Assembly (NCBI GenBank): GCA_964353255.1
Contig: CAYGVJ010000152.1
Coordinates: 1 to 12,709, forward strand
Direction of reading: 5' to 3'
DNA from: VFZS01 sp964353255
GTDB lineage: Bacteria > Acidobacteriota > Terriglobia > Bryobacterales > Bryobacteraceae
Length of the DNA: 12,709 bases
Shown piece by piece: positions 1 to 7,168 of the stretch. Under the pieces are notes generated by a model. The model saw nothing but the letters and a program-made list of their open reading frames with translations, had not been told where the DNA came from and did no database searches. The position numbers and the translations under genes are program-made. Numbering within the stretch: position 1 is the first letter of the stretch; each line of letters begins with the position of its first letter.

Positions 1-75
1 GGCGTGGCGCATGGTTTCCCAATCCGACTTGCTGCCCAGGATCACAGCCACCAGCGGTCTGGTCTCCGGGTTCAT
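1..75 (-). CDS. purE: PurE, N5-carboxyaminoimidazole ribonucleotide mutase (N-terminal fragment)
   Basis: Reading the minus strand from the ATG at 75 gives 25 codons, beginning MNPETRPLVAVILGSKSD and running off the left edge. The segment VAVILGSKSDWETM matches the conserved N-terminus of class I PurE, where the GSxSD loop binds the substrate phosphate. PurE interconverts N5-CAIR and CAIR in de novo purine synthesis in the cytoplasm. The frame stays open upstream to a stop near position 147, so a GTG at 81 is a second possible start. No strong Shine-Dalgarno precedes either one. The gene is divergent from the large secreted protein at 150. purK often lies next to purE but is not visible here. 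Identification rests on a short but very characteristic motif. Confidence 0.87.
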   Translation of the reverse strand, partial: MNPETRPLVAVILGSKSDWETMRHA

Positions 76-107
76 TCCCACAGGGTAGCGGATTTGAAGC
101 CTCTCAT
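72..107 (-). promoter_or_regulatory. Possible 11-codon leader ORF overlapping the purE start
   Basis: On the minus strand an ATG at 107 opens an ORF reading MRGFKSATLWE. Its TGA stop overlaps the purE ATG in the ATGA arrangement typical of translational coupling. No good ribosome binding site precedes it, and an ORF this short can arise by chance, so it is offered as a weak candidate only. Confidence 0.2.
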
Positions 108-149
108 AAACCCGGGAATTCCGGCTATAGTGGCGAGTTGAGGACTACA
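76..149. promoter_or_regulatory. Divergent intergenic region between purE and the propeller/beta-helix gene
   Basis: This 74-nt gap must hold the 5' signals of both divergent genes unless they are promoted from within coding sequence. On the + strand a TATAGT at 126-131 resembles a -10 box, but no good -35 sits 16-18 nt upstream of it. On the minus strand the same stretch reads TATAGC. A TTGAAG at 94-99 is too far away (26 nt) to pair with 126-131. Promoter assignment here is therefore tentative. Confidence 0.25.
140..143 (+). promoter_or_regulatory. Ribosome binding site deciding the GTG start at 150
   Basis: GAGG lies 6 nt before the GTG at 150. That start gives a signal peptide with a basic n-region (RARR) ahead of the hydrophobic core. 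The TTG at 138 has no comparable site. The ATG at 165 would remove the positive charges and has its GAGG only 3 nt away. Confidence 0.5.
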
Positions 150-3100
150 GTGCGGGCGAGGCGGATGGGCAGCGGAATCGGCCTCTTGCTGTTGTTGACC
201 GCCCGGGCATTGCTGGCCGCCGCGGGCGGGTGGCAGGCGGTGGGCCAGATCGGCGGGCCGACGCAGGGCGTGGCGGTGCAGGGCAGCTACGCCTACGTCG
301 GCGTCGGCCTGCGGCTGGTGGTGCTAGATATCTCCAACCCCGCTGCGTTGCGGGAGGTGGGCGTCACCCGGCCATTCCCGCACTTTGTGCAGGACGTGGC
401 GGTCAGCGGAACGCTGGCCTACGTGGCCGCCGGGGGTGCGGGGCTGCGGGTGGTGGATATTTCGAATCCGGCGTTCCCGACTGAAGTGGGGTTTTGGGAT
501 TCGCGCGGCTACGCCGAGGGAGTGGCCGTCGCCGGGAAGACCGCGTACCTGGCCGACGGGCCTTACGGCCTGCGGGTCTTCGATGTTTCCAAGCCGGCGC
601 AGCCCGCGGAGATCGGGTCTGCCTATCCGATGAACTACGCCTTCAAAGTGGTGGTGGAGGGGCGTTACGCTTACATCGCCGCGGCCGGGGCCGGCCTGCT
701 GATCGCGGATATCTCCGATCCGCGGAGTCCCGTTGAGATCGGCTCTCTCGACACCTCGGGCTACGCCTATGGGGTGGCGGTGGCGGGCAACATCGCCTAT
801 GTGGCCGACGGCTGGGAGGGGTTGAAGATTGTGAACGTGGCCGACCCGGCCCATCCCTACCAGGTCGGCTCGTACAAGACGCCGGGCTGGGCTTTTGGAC
901 TGGCCCTGTCGGGTGCGGCGGCCTATGTGGCTGACGCATTCGGGGGATTGCGGGTGATCAACGTCGCCGATGCCGCACGGCCGTTCGAGGTGCTGCGGCA
1001 CGAGGCGACCGGAACGCACGCCGTGAGCGTAGCGGTTACGGGCAGCGTTGCATTGGTCGCGGACCGGAACTGGGGCTTAAGAGTGGTCAGCCTCGCCCTG
1101 CCCGCTCCGCAACCCGGCATGCTGGGCGCCATCGCCTACGCGGCCAGCCTGCTGCGAGTGCTCACCTCGGGGCTTCCTCAGGTCGGCTTCTACCGGGCCG
1201 TTGCCTACGCCGATGGAATTACCGTTGCGGGCAACTACGCCTACATCTCGGCGGGTCATGCCGGGTTCCACATCGTGGAGGTCTCCGACCCGGAGAACCC
1301 GCGGCAGGTCGGAGTGTACGACACCGATGACACCTTCGCCACCAGCGCGGTGGTGGAGGGCGGGCGCGCGTACCTGGTCGCCATCCAGGGCCGCAAGCAG
1401 GATACGCCGACCGGCCTGCATGTGCTGGACATCTCGAATCCGGCCCGCCCCTTGCGCCTGGGCTACTTTCGCACTCACGCTCATGATCTGGCTCTGGTCG
1501 GCCACATCGTATACCTCGCCGACGAGGGGCAGTTGATTGCGGTGGACGTTTCCGACCCCACGGCGCCGAAACAGATCCGTTCGGTGCCCACTCCCAACAA
1601 CAACTTTGAACTGCGCCTGGTTGCCAGCGGCAGTCGCCTCTACCGCCTCTCCACCCACCTGGAGGTCTTCGAGCTGTCCGGCCCCTCCGGTCCGACCCTC
1701 CTTGGGGGTCTGCGGGTGGAGGCTTCGGGGCCGGGCGGTAGCGGTCTGGCCGTGAGTGCAAGCCGGGCGTACGTGCCGGCCGGCATGCGCGGGCTGGTGG
1801 TAATCGACGTCTCGGATCCGACGCGCCTGCGGGAGTTGGCGGCGTACGCGCAACCCGGATCGGCCACCGGCATCACCATCTCGGGCACGACTGCATACTT
1901 GGCGAACGGTCCGGCGGGGGTTGAAGTGGCGGATCTCTCCGACCCGAGCTCCGCGGTTCTGGGATCCTGCAAAACAGCCGGATATGCCCGTGAGGTGGCG
2001 GTCTCGCGGGACACGCTCTACGTGGCCGATGAAGGCGGCGGCCTGGTGATCCTGAGGAGCACCAGCGCCCCGCCCGGATCCCCTCCTGCCCCGGCCCGCG
2101 GCGCGGAGGTTCCGGTGGCGCCCCCGCAGCCGCCCATCGCCACCTTGCCGCCACGCCCGGCTCCAGTGCGCCGGGACGGGCCGGCCTCGACCTGCACCGT
2201 TGTCAGCTCTCTCGATTCCGGCCCTGGCACCCTCCGCGAGTGCCTGCAACGCGTCCGCAACGGTGACACCATCACCTTCGATGCCTCTGTTTTTTCCCCG
2301 AACCGTCCCGCGCGCATTCTGGTCGAAAGCCCCCTGCCCAACCTCCAACAGGGCGGCCTCACTATCGACGCCAGCCACGCCGGCGTGATACTGGACGGGA
2401 GCAAGGCGCCGCCCGGGACGGCTGGGCTGCGCCTGCACTCGGACGGCAACACGATCAAGGGCCTCCAGATCCTGTCGTTCCACAACGGCATCGAGACGTG
2501 GTCGTCCTGCGGAAACGTGATTGGAGGCGACCGGCGCAAAGGCCGCGGCCCGCTGGGCGAAGGCAACCTGTTGAGCGGCAATCTCCGGGGCGGGGTGTGG
2601 CTCGACATGTTCAGCAATCACAACCTGATCACCGGCAACTACATCGGCACAACCCTGGACGGCCTGGCCGCCCTCGGGAACGACAACGGCGTCTTCATCT
2701 CCGGTTCTATCGACAACGTGATCAAGGGAAACCTGATTAGCGGCAACGGCATCGGCCTCGTGGTCACGGACTGGTCCCCGGGCTTCAATGCACTGGTCGG
2801 CAACTCGATCGGCACGGACGCCGCCGGCAGGGATCTGCCGCACGATGGACTCGGTGTCATGATCACCTCGGGAGTGGGATTCAACCGAATCGGCGGGACA
2901 TCGCCCGGGGAAGGCAATGTGCTGGCCAAAGGCGGAATCGTCCGGTTCTCGGCCGGGGCCGGCAACCTCGTACTCGGGAATTCGATGAGCGGCGCGCACC
3001 TCGGCGTCTGGGTTGACGACAGGGCTTCGCGGGCGTTCGTGGGCGGCGCCACCGACGGCGAGCGGAATCTGATGAGCAACGCCGGCAGTGGAGTGCAAGC

Positions 3101-3575
3101 CGGGACCGACTACAACTTCGTCGCCGGCAACCAGATCACGGGCGCGGGCGGCGGTGGCGTCAGGATCAGCCAGGGAGAACACAACTGGGTTCAAGGCAAT
3201 CTGGTCACACGCGGTTCCGGAAGCGGCGTCGAGGTTGATGGCTGGCGCTGGAACACGATCCGGCGAAACCAGATCTACGCCAACGGTGGAAAGGGTATCC
3301 TCGCCAACCGGGGCATTGCCGCTCCGGTCATCACCGCCGTGACGGCCACCAGCGTCTCCGGCACGGCGTGCCCGGGTTGTGAAGTGGAGATCTTCTCGGA
3401 TAACGAGGACGAGGGCCGCCTGTTCGAAGGCAGCGCCGTTGCCGAGGCGTCGGGCGTTTTCGCGTTCACCAAGCGCAGCCCGCTCGTCGGCCCGAACGTG
3501 ACGGCTACCGCGACCGACCGGGAAGGCAACACCTCCGAGTTCTCGGCAGCCAAGGCGGTTCCGAAGCCGCAGTGA
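150..3575 (+). CDS. Secreted double LVIVD-propeller / beta-helix protein
   Basis: The 1141-residue product begins with a signal peptide (RARR, then a Leu-rich core, AAAGG near residue 26). Residues about 30-316 carry seven repeats of about 42-45 residues with cores such as GLRVVDISNP and GLKIVNVADP. A linker (about 317-343) precedes seven more repeats (about 344-637; GFHIVEVSDP through GLVILRS). These are LVIVD-type repeats, known as beta-propeller blades, so two seven-bladed propellers are likely. A Pro-rich linker (about 638-680) leads to a CSLREA-like segment (TCTVVSSLDSGPGTLREC, 681-698). A right-handed beta-helix follows to about 1055, with NxITGN/NLISGN-type turns. The C-terminal Ig-like domain (about 1057-1135) contains CPGCEVEIFSD and NVTATATDREGNTSEF. 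I see no catalytic motif, and there is no membrane anchor or sorting signal at the C-terminus. Extracellular or surface binding, possibly of glycans, is inferred from architecture alone. The true function is unknown. Confidence 0.9.
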   Translation: MRARRMGSGIGLLLLLTARALLAAAGGWQAVGQIGGPTQGVAVQGSYAYVGVGLRLVVLDISNPAALREVGVTRPFPHFVQDVAVSGTLAYVAAGGAGLRVVDISNPAFPTEVGFWDSRGYAEGVAVAGKTAYLADGPYGLRVFDVSKPAQPAEIGSAYPMNYAFKVVVEGRYAYIAAAGAGLLIADISDPRSPVEIGSLDTSGYAYGVAVAGNIAYVADGWEGLKIVNVADPAHPYQVGSYKTPGWAFGLALSGAAAYVADAFGGLRVINVADAARPFEVLRHEATGTHAVSVAVTGSVALVADRNWGLRVVSLALPAPQPGMLGAIAYAASLLRVLTSGLPQVGFYRAVAYADGITVAGNYAYISAGHAGFHIVEVSDPENPRQVGVYDTDDTFATSAVVEGGRAYLVAIQGRKQDTPTGLHVLDISNPARPLRLGYFRTHAHDLALVGHIVYLADEGQLIAVDVSDPTAPKQIRSVPTPNNNFELRLVASGSRLYRLSTHLEVFELSGPSGPTLLGGLRVEASGPGGSGLAVSASRAYVPAGMRGLVVIDVSDPTRLRELAAYAQPGSATGITISGTTAYLANGPAGVEVADLSDPSSAVLGSCKTAGYAREVAVSRDTLYVADEGGGLVILRSTSAPPGSPPAPARGAEVPVAPPQPPIATLPPRPAPVRRDGPASTCTVVSSLDSGPGTLRECLQRVRNGDTITFDASVFSPNRPARILVESPLPNLQQGGLTIDASHAGVILDGSKAPPGTAGLRLHSDGNTIKGLQILSFHNGIETWSSCGNVIGGDRRKGRGPLGEGNLLSGNLRGGVWLDMFSNHNLITGNYIGTTLDGLAALGNDNGVFISGSIDNVIKGNLISGNGIGLVVTDWSPGFNALVGNSIGTDAAGRDLPHDGLGVMITSGVGFNRIGGTSPGEGNVLAKGGIVRFSAGAGNLVLGNSMSGAHLGVWVDDRASRAFVGGATDGERNLMSNAGSGVQAGTDYNFVAGNQITGAGGGGVRISQGEHNWVQGNLVTRGSGSGVEVDGWRWNTIRRNQIYANGGKGILANRGIAAPVITAVTATSVSGTACPGCEVEIFSDNEDEGRLFEGSAVAEASGVFAFTKRSPLVGPNVTATATDREGNTSEFSAAKAVPKPQ

Positions 3576-3582
3576 GGAGAAA

Positions 3583-3611
3583 ACAGGCCGGGTACCCTTT
3601 GGGTGGCCTGT
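3583..3611 (+). terminator. Stable hairpin after the propeller gene, overlapping the next promoter
   Basis: ACAGGCC (3583-3589) pairs with GGCCTGT (3605-3611), and ACCC (3594-3597) pairs with GGGT (3601-3604) around a TTT loop, leaving a GGGT bulge. It begins 8 nt after the stop codon at 3575. No run of T follows, so it is not a classical intrinsic terminator. It could stabilise the 3' end of the mRNA or act as an operator, since its right arm contains the -35 region of the downstream promoter. Confidence 0.4.
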
Positions 3612-3628
3612 CCTACCTTGGCTATAAT
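3599..3628 (+). promoter_or_regulatory. Sigma-70-type promoter for the phosphofructokinase gene
   Basis: A consensus -10 box TATAAT lies at 3623-3628. The best -35 candidate is TTGGGT at 3599-3604, with an 18-nt spacer. It keeps the TTG core but not ACA. Transcription would start near 3635, leaving a leader of about 36 nt before the ATG at 3671. The perfect -10 in such GC-rich DNA is the main support. Confidence 0.55.
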
Positions 3629-3653
3629 CAGGGTGATTCGTCCGATAGTAGTG

Positions 3654-3659
3654 TAGGAG
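3654..3659 (+). promoter_or_regulatory. Ribosome binding site for the phosphofructokinase start at 3671
   Basis: TAGGAG sits 11 nt before the ATG at 3671, a slightly long but usable spacing. It supports starting there and not at the upstream in-frame GTG at 3572, which overlaps the previous stop and would add 33 residues lacking family similarity. Confidence 0.55.
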
Positions 3660-3670
3660 CGTTCACGGCC

Positions 3671-4849
3671 ATGAAACGTATCGGAATTCTGACTGGCGGC
3701 GGGGACGTGCCCGGCCTCAACTCGGTGATCAAAGGGGTGGTCTACCGCGGCAGCGAAATCGGCTGCGAGGTGATCGGCATCCGGCGAGGCTGGGAGGGCC
3801 TGACCCACGTCAACCTGGAAGACCCGGCCAGCCGGGCGCGCTACATCCTGCCTCTGAACCGGGAGAACACGCGGACCATCGATCGCACCGGCGGCACCTT
3901 CCTGCACACCACGCGCACCAATCCCTCCAAGATGAAGTCGCTGCCCGAGCATTTGAAGGACCGCGAGTTCCCGAAGTCGGAGGTCACCAAGGGCGGCGTC
4001 ACCAGCACGATCTACGACGTCACGCCGCAGGTACTCAAGAACCTGGAGAGCCTAGGCATCGATTACCTGATCGCCATCGGCGGGGACGACACCTTGAGCT
4101 ACGCGGCCCAACTGGACCGCGCCGGCGTCAGGGTGATCGCCATCCCCAAGACTATGGACAACGACGTGCAGAACACCGAGTACTGCATCGGCTTCTCGAC
4201 GGCCATCACCCGCGCCACGGACGCCATCGAGCGCCAGCGGACCACGGTGGGTTCGCACGAGCGCATCGGGGTGTTCCGCGTCTTCGGGCGGGACGCCGGC
4301 CACACGGCTCTCTACACGGCCTACGTCAGCTCGTTGCGCTGCTGCATTCCGGAGCACAGGTTCGACTTGGAGAAGCTGATCGACCTGCTGCTGACCGACA
4401 AGCGCAACAACCCCAGCAACTACTCCATGGTGGTGCTCTCGGAAGGCGCCGAGTGGGAAGGCTACCGGATGCGCGAGTACGGAGAGGCCGACGCTTACGG
4501 GCACCGCAAGAAGGCCAATGTGGGCGAGGACCTGAGCGACGAGATCAAGCGGCGGACCAAAGAGGAGACCGTGGTCAGCGACCTGACTTACGAGCTGCGC
4601 AGCGGCGAGCCGGATTTCATCGACAAGATGGTGGCCTCCACCTTCGGCAACATGGCGCTGGAGTGCGTGCTGGAGAACGCGACCGGGGTGATGATGGCCA
4701 TCCAGAACGGCTGCTACGTGCAGGCGCCCATCCCGGACCCGAAACTCGGGCCGCGCACGGTGGACGTGGCGACCATGTACAACACCGAGCGGTGCCGGCC
4801 CAACTACGCCCACAAGACCGGGCTGCCGATCTTCCTGACGCGGGCGTAG
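3671..4849 (+). CDS. pfp: 6-phosphofructokinase, PPi-dependent type by signature
   Basis: The 392-residue product phosphorylates fructose 6-phosphate to the 1,6-bisphosphate in glycolysis in the cytoplasm. The start at 3671 puts the family motif at the N-terminus: MKRIGILTGGGDVPGLNSVI. GGDDTLSYA lies at 137-145 and PKTMDND at 159-165, with D163 the expected catalytic base. Established work on the family links Gly104/Gly124 (E. coli numbering) to ATP use and Asp/Lys at those places to PPi use. Here they are D140 and K160, so PPi is the predicted phosphoryl donor and the reaction may run both ways. FGRDAGHTALYTA matches the substrate-binding region (family GR.AG). It has its own promoter and RBS. 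The stop codon lies within a 28-bp palindrome. Family membership is secure; donor specificity is inferred from the two residues. Confidence 0.94.
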   Translation: MKRIGILTGGGDVPGLNSVIKGVVYRGSEIGCEVIGIRRGWEGLTHVNLEDPASRARYILPLNRENTRTIDRTGGTFLHTTRTNPSKMKSLPEHLKDREFPKSEVTKGGVTSTIYDVTPQVLKNLESLGIDYLIAIGGDDTLSYAAQLDRAGVRVIAIPKTMDNDVQNTEYCIGFSTAITRATDAIERQRTTVGSHERIGVFRVFGRDAGHTALYTAYVSSLRCCIPEHRFDLEKLIDLLLTDKRNNPSNYSMVVLSEGAEWEGYRMREYGEADAYGHRKKANVGEDLSDEIKRRTKEETVVSDLTYELRSGEPDFIDKMVASTFGNMALECVLENATGVMMAIQNGCYVQAPIPDPKLGPRTVDVATMYNTERCRPNYAHKTGLPIFLTRA

Positions 4850-4873
4850 GGGCGAGGCATGCCTCGCCCCTAC
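4846..4873. repeat. Perfect 28-bp palindrome across a gene junction
   Basis: The left arm GTAGGGGCGAGGCA (4846-4859) is followed by its exact reverse complement (4860-4873), with no spacer. It contains the phosphofructokinase stop codon (4847-4849) and the methyltransferase start codon (4859-4861). From memory, palindromes of the form GTAGGGGCG...CGCCCCTAC are dispersed in many bacterial genomes as short repeats. That is recollection, not a search. The same DNA could fold as an mRNA hairpin that affects initiation of the downstream gene. I see no second copy in the window. Confidence 0.8.
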
Positions 4874-5500
4874 CGCTGGTTTCGGCGGCAGCCGCAACTG
4901 GACGACGAACTTCGCCGGCGGATCAAGGCCAGTTTCGAAGAGGCGGCGGGCGACGAGGAGCATTTCCCCTCCACCATTGACCCGCGCATTTATCACGTCC
5001 AACTGATCCTGGAGTACTTCGGCGAGCTGACGGGCAAGCGGGTCCTGGACGTGGGTTGCGGCAAGGGGCGTTTTGCGCGGGTGCTGGCCGAGCGGCATCC
5101 GCTCGCCCGAATCTGGGGCCTGGACATCTCGGAAGCCATGCTGAAGTTCGCGCCGCCGGGGATCCGGGTATGCGCCGGCTCGATGACGGAGCTGCCTTTC
5201 CCGGACGGCGCTTTCGACGCCGCCTATGCCACCGAGTCGCTCGAGCACGCCGTCGAGATACCGGCCGCGGTGAGCGAGATGTGCCGGGTGCTGAAGCCCG
5301 GCGGGCGGCTGGTGATCATCGACAAGAACGCCGGGCAGTGGGGTCGCCTCCAGACGCCCGAGTGGGAGAGATGGTTCCATCGCCAGGAACTGGAACGGCT
5401 GCTGGGCCGGCACTGCTGCCAGGTCTCGAGCCGCTTCATCTCCTACTGGGAAGATGTGCCGCCGGACGGGTTGTTCCTGGCCTGGCTGGCGCAGAAGTAG
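4859..5500 (+). CDS. Class I SAM-dependent methyltransferase (Methyltransf_11 type)
   Basis: The 213-residue product shows a Rossmann-type methyltransferase fold. Motif I is VLDVGCGKGRFARVL (62-76), the SAM-binding glycine loop. Next come WGLDISEAML (86-95; the Asp should contact the SAM ribose), the FPDGAFDAAYATESLEHA region (114-131) and VLKPGGRLVIID (144-155). The C-terminal part has WFHRQELERLL, common in ubiE-like relatives. The substrate cannot be read from the sequence. The ATG at 4859 lies in the centre of a palindrome 9 nt after the previous stop. Its codons (PRPY) come from the repeat, and the only SD-like bases (GAGG) are 1 nt from the ATG, so initiation may depend on coupling to the upstream gene. 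There is no alternative ATG or GTG before motif I. Confidence 0.85.
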   Translation: MPRPYRWFRRQPQLDDELRRRIKASFEEAAGDEEHFPSTIDPRIYHVQLILEYFGELTGKRVLDVGCGKGRFARVLAERHPLARIWGLDISEAMLKFAPPGIRVCAGSMTELPFPDGAFDAAYATESLEHAVEIPAAVSEMCRVLKPGGRLVIIDKNAGQWGRLQTPEWERWFHRQELERLLGRHCCQVSSRFISYWEDVPPDGLFLAWLAQK

Positions 5501-5522
5501 CTACACTGTAGGAATATCCGGC

Positions 5523-6758
5523 ATGAACTCAGCCACCAGTCAGCCTCTGTTCCAGGAAGTAGTCGAGACGGAAGGGCACCTGATCGACTCGCACCTCATG
5601 GAGCGGATTTTCGACACGGTGGTGGCCTGCCAGGGTCAGTTCGCGGTCGAGGAGTTCCGGATCGGCCGGACCAACAGCGAGCCGTCGTACTTGCGCCTGC
5701 GGGTGGAGGCGCCGAGCCGCGAGTCGATCGGGACCATGCTCCAGCAGTTGCTGGGCCTGGGGTGCACCCCGGTGGACAGCGCCGACGCGGCCCTGGCGAC
5801 CGTCGAGCGCGACCGTTGCGCCCCCGAGGACTTCTACTCGACCACCAACCACCGCACCCTGGTGCGCTACCGGCAGCAGTGGATCGAGGTCGAGGACCAG
5901 CGCATGGACGCGCTCATCGTCCTCGAGGACGGCCGGGCGCGCTGCCGCCGCTTGCGGGACCTGGGCGCCGGCGACCGGGTAGTGGTGGGCCTGCGCGGCA
6001 TACGGGTGCTGCCCGAGGCCAAGGAGCGGGACCGGCTGGCGTTTGCCTTCATGAGCCAAGGAGTGTCGTCGGAACGCCAGGTGGACACCGCGGTTCAGCA
6101 GACCGCGGCGCTGGTGCGCCAAACCCTGGCCGCCGGCCGCAAGGTGGTGGTGGTGGCAGGCCCGGTAGTGGTGCACACGGGAGGCGGCGAGGCGCTGGCG
6201 CGGCTGATCCGGGGAGGTTGCGTGCAGGTGGTGCTGAGCGGCAACGCGCTGGGCGTGCACGACGTCGAGGCGGCCCTGTTCGGAACGTCTCTGGGCGTGC
6301 GCCTTTCCGACGGGCGCCAGGAAGAGCACGGCCACCGCAACCACATGCGCGCCATCAACGCCATCTTCCACGCGGGCGGCATTCGCCAGGCCGTCGAGAG
6401 CGGACGCCTGACCAGCGGCATCCTCTACGAGTGCGTGCGCGCCGGAGTTCCCTTCGTGCTGGCCGGCAGCCTGCGCGACGATGGCCCGCTGCCGGAGACC
6501 ATCACCGACATGAACGAAGCGCAGGACGCTTACGCGCGGGAGCTCCGCGAGGCCGGCCTGGTGCTGTGCCTGGGCTCGATGCTGCACTCGATCGCCGTAG
6601 GCAACATGCTGCCCAGCCGGGTCCGGCTGGTCTGCGTGGACATCAACCCCGCGGTGGTCACCAAGGTGAGCGACCGCGGCACGGGCCAGGCGTTGGGCGT
6701 GGTTACCGACGTGGGGCTGTTCCTGGAGTCCCTGGCCAAGGTTCTGGTGGAAGCATGA
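5523..6758 (+). CDS. TIGR00300 / LOR-SDH domain protein, ornithine cyclodeaminase-like
   Basis: The 411-residue product matches in length and motifs the TIGR00300 family. The N-terminal LOR/SDH conserved region (about 8-100) contains the family-like stretch EGHLIDSHLMERIFDTVV. The rest looks like a nucleotide-binding domain, with AGPVVVHTGGGEAL (212-225), LSGNALGVHDVEAALFGTS (238-256), GSLRDDGPLPET (315-326) and CVDINPAVVTKVSDRGTGQA (371-390). To my knowledge, archaeal members act as NAD-dependent ornithine cyclodeaminases (ornithine to proline plus ammonia), and a related domain forms the C-terminal part of cyanobacterial arginine dihydrolase ArgZ/AgrE. This protein lacks the N-terminal dihydrolase domain. 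ATG 5523 is chosen over the upstream in-frame ATG at 5454 (inside the methyltransferase gene) because AGGA at 5510-5513 stands 9 nt before it and the N-terminus fits the family. Its stop overlaps queF by 4 nt. Confidence 0.85.
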   Translation: MNSATSQPLFQEVVETEGHLIDSHLMERIFDTVVACQGQFAVEEFRIGRTNSEPSYLRLRVEAPSRESIGTMLQQLLGLGCTPVDSADAALATVERDRCAPEDFYSTTNHRTLVRYRQQWIEVEDQRMDALIVLEDGRARCRRLRDLGAGDRVVVGLRGIRVLPEAKERDRLAFAFMSQGVSSERQVDTAVQQTAALVRQTLAAGRKVVVVAGPVVVHTGGGEALARLIRGGCVQVVLSGNALGVHDVEAALFGTSLGVRLSDGRQEEHGHRNHMRAINAIFHAGGIRQAVESGRLTSGILYECVRAGVPFVLAGSLRDDGPLPETITDMNEAQDAYARELREAGLVLCLGSMLHSIAVGNMLPSRVRLVCVDINPAVVTKVSDRGTGQALGVVTDVGLFLESLAKVLVEA

Positions 6759-7168
6759 AGCGACCCGCGTACACCGAAGAGCACGCCCGGGCCGGCATCC
6801 GGGCGCCCTTGCCGGAAATCGAGACCTGGCCCAACCAGTACGCGGGCTACGAGATCGAGATCGTAGTGCCGGAGTTCACTTCCGTCTGCCCCAAGACCGG
6901 GCTGCCGGATTTCGGCAAGATCACGCTGCGCTGCGTCCCCGACCGGCGCTGCCTGGAGCTGAAGTCATTCAAGTTGTACCTGCTGGCCTACCGCAACCTG
7001 GGGATCTTCTACGAGAATGCGGTGAACCGCATCCTGCGGGACGTGGTCGCGGCGGCCCGGCCGGTTTCGGTCACCGTTACCGGCGAGTTCACGCCGCGTG
7101 GCGGCATTTCGACGCGGGTGACGGCAAGCTGGAGCAAGAAACGTGGCCAACGAGGATCTGAGCGCTGA
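6755..7168 (+). CDS. queF: QueF, NADPH-dependent 7-cyano-7-deazaguanine (preQ0) reductase
   Basis: The 137-residue product is a type I (unimodular) QueF, which reduces the nitrile of preQ0 to the amine of preQ1 for queuosine in tRNA. EFTSVCPKTGLPDFG (40-54) carries the nucleophile Cys45, which forms the thioimide, and the proton donor Asp52. CLELKSFKLYL (66-76) is the QueF family motif for NADPH binding. IFYENAVNRI (84-93) keeps the conserved Glu87; B. subtilis has His where Tyr86 stands here, and Tyr is, I believe, common in other type I enzymes. The ATG overlaps the previous stop as ATGA, so translation is probably coupled. No other queuosine gene (queC, queD, queE, tgt) is visible, so the pathway is dispersed. 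The 3' end overlaps the next gene by 26 nt. Confidence 0.96.
   Translation: MKRPAYTEEHARAGIRAPLPEIETWPNQYAGYEIEIVVPEFTSVCPKTGLPDFGKITLRCVPDRRCLELKSFKLYLLAYRNLGIFYENAVNRILRDVVAAARPVSVTVTGEFTPRGGISTRVTASWSKKRGQRGSER
7131..7134 (+). promoter_or_regulatory. Ribosome binding site inside queF for the GTG start at 7143
   Basis: GGAG lies 8 nt before the GTG at 7143, inside the 3' end of queF. It supports the overlapping start and re-initiation by ribosomes finishing queF. Confidence 0.5.

Noticed and set aside
1077..3194. A 705-codon open frame on the minus strand inside the propeller/beta-helix gene
   Set aside because: Its translation is low-complexity, rich in Ala, Gly, Arg, Val and Asp, with no domain. 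It mirrors the repeat-containing + strand gene, whose frame reads clear LVIVD motifs. GC-rich DNA opens such shadow frames.
3572..3670. Longer phosphofructokinase start at the GTG overlapping the previous stop
   Set aside because: The extra 33 residues have no family similarity and would cover the promoter and RBS. The ATG at 3671 begins exactly at the family N-terminus.
5501..5511. CTACA-C-TGTAG inverted repeat before the TIGR00300 gene as an operator or -10 region (TACACT)
   Set aside because: No -35 at proper spacing is present, and an 11-bp near-palindrome in a short gap can be chance. It is not supported enough to list.
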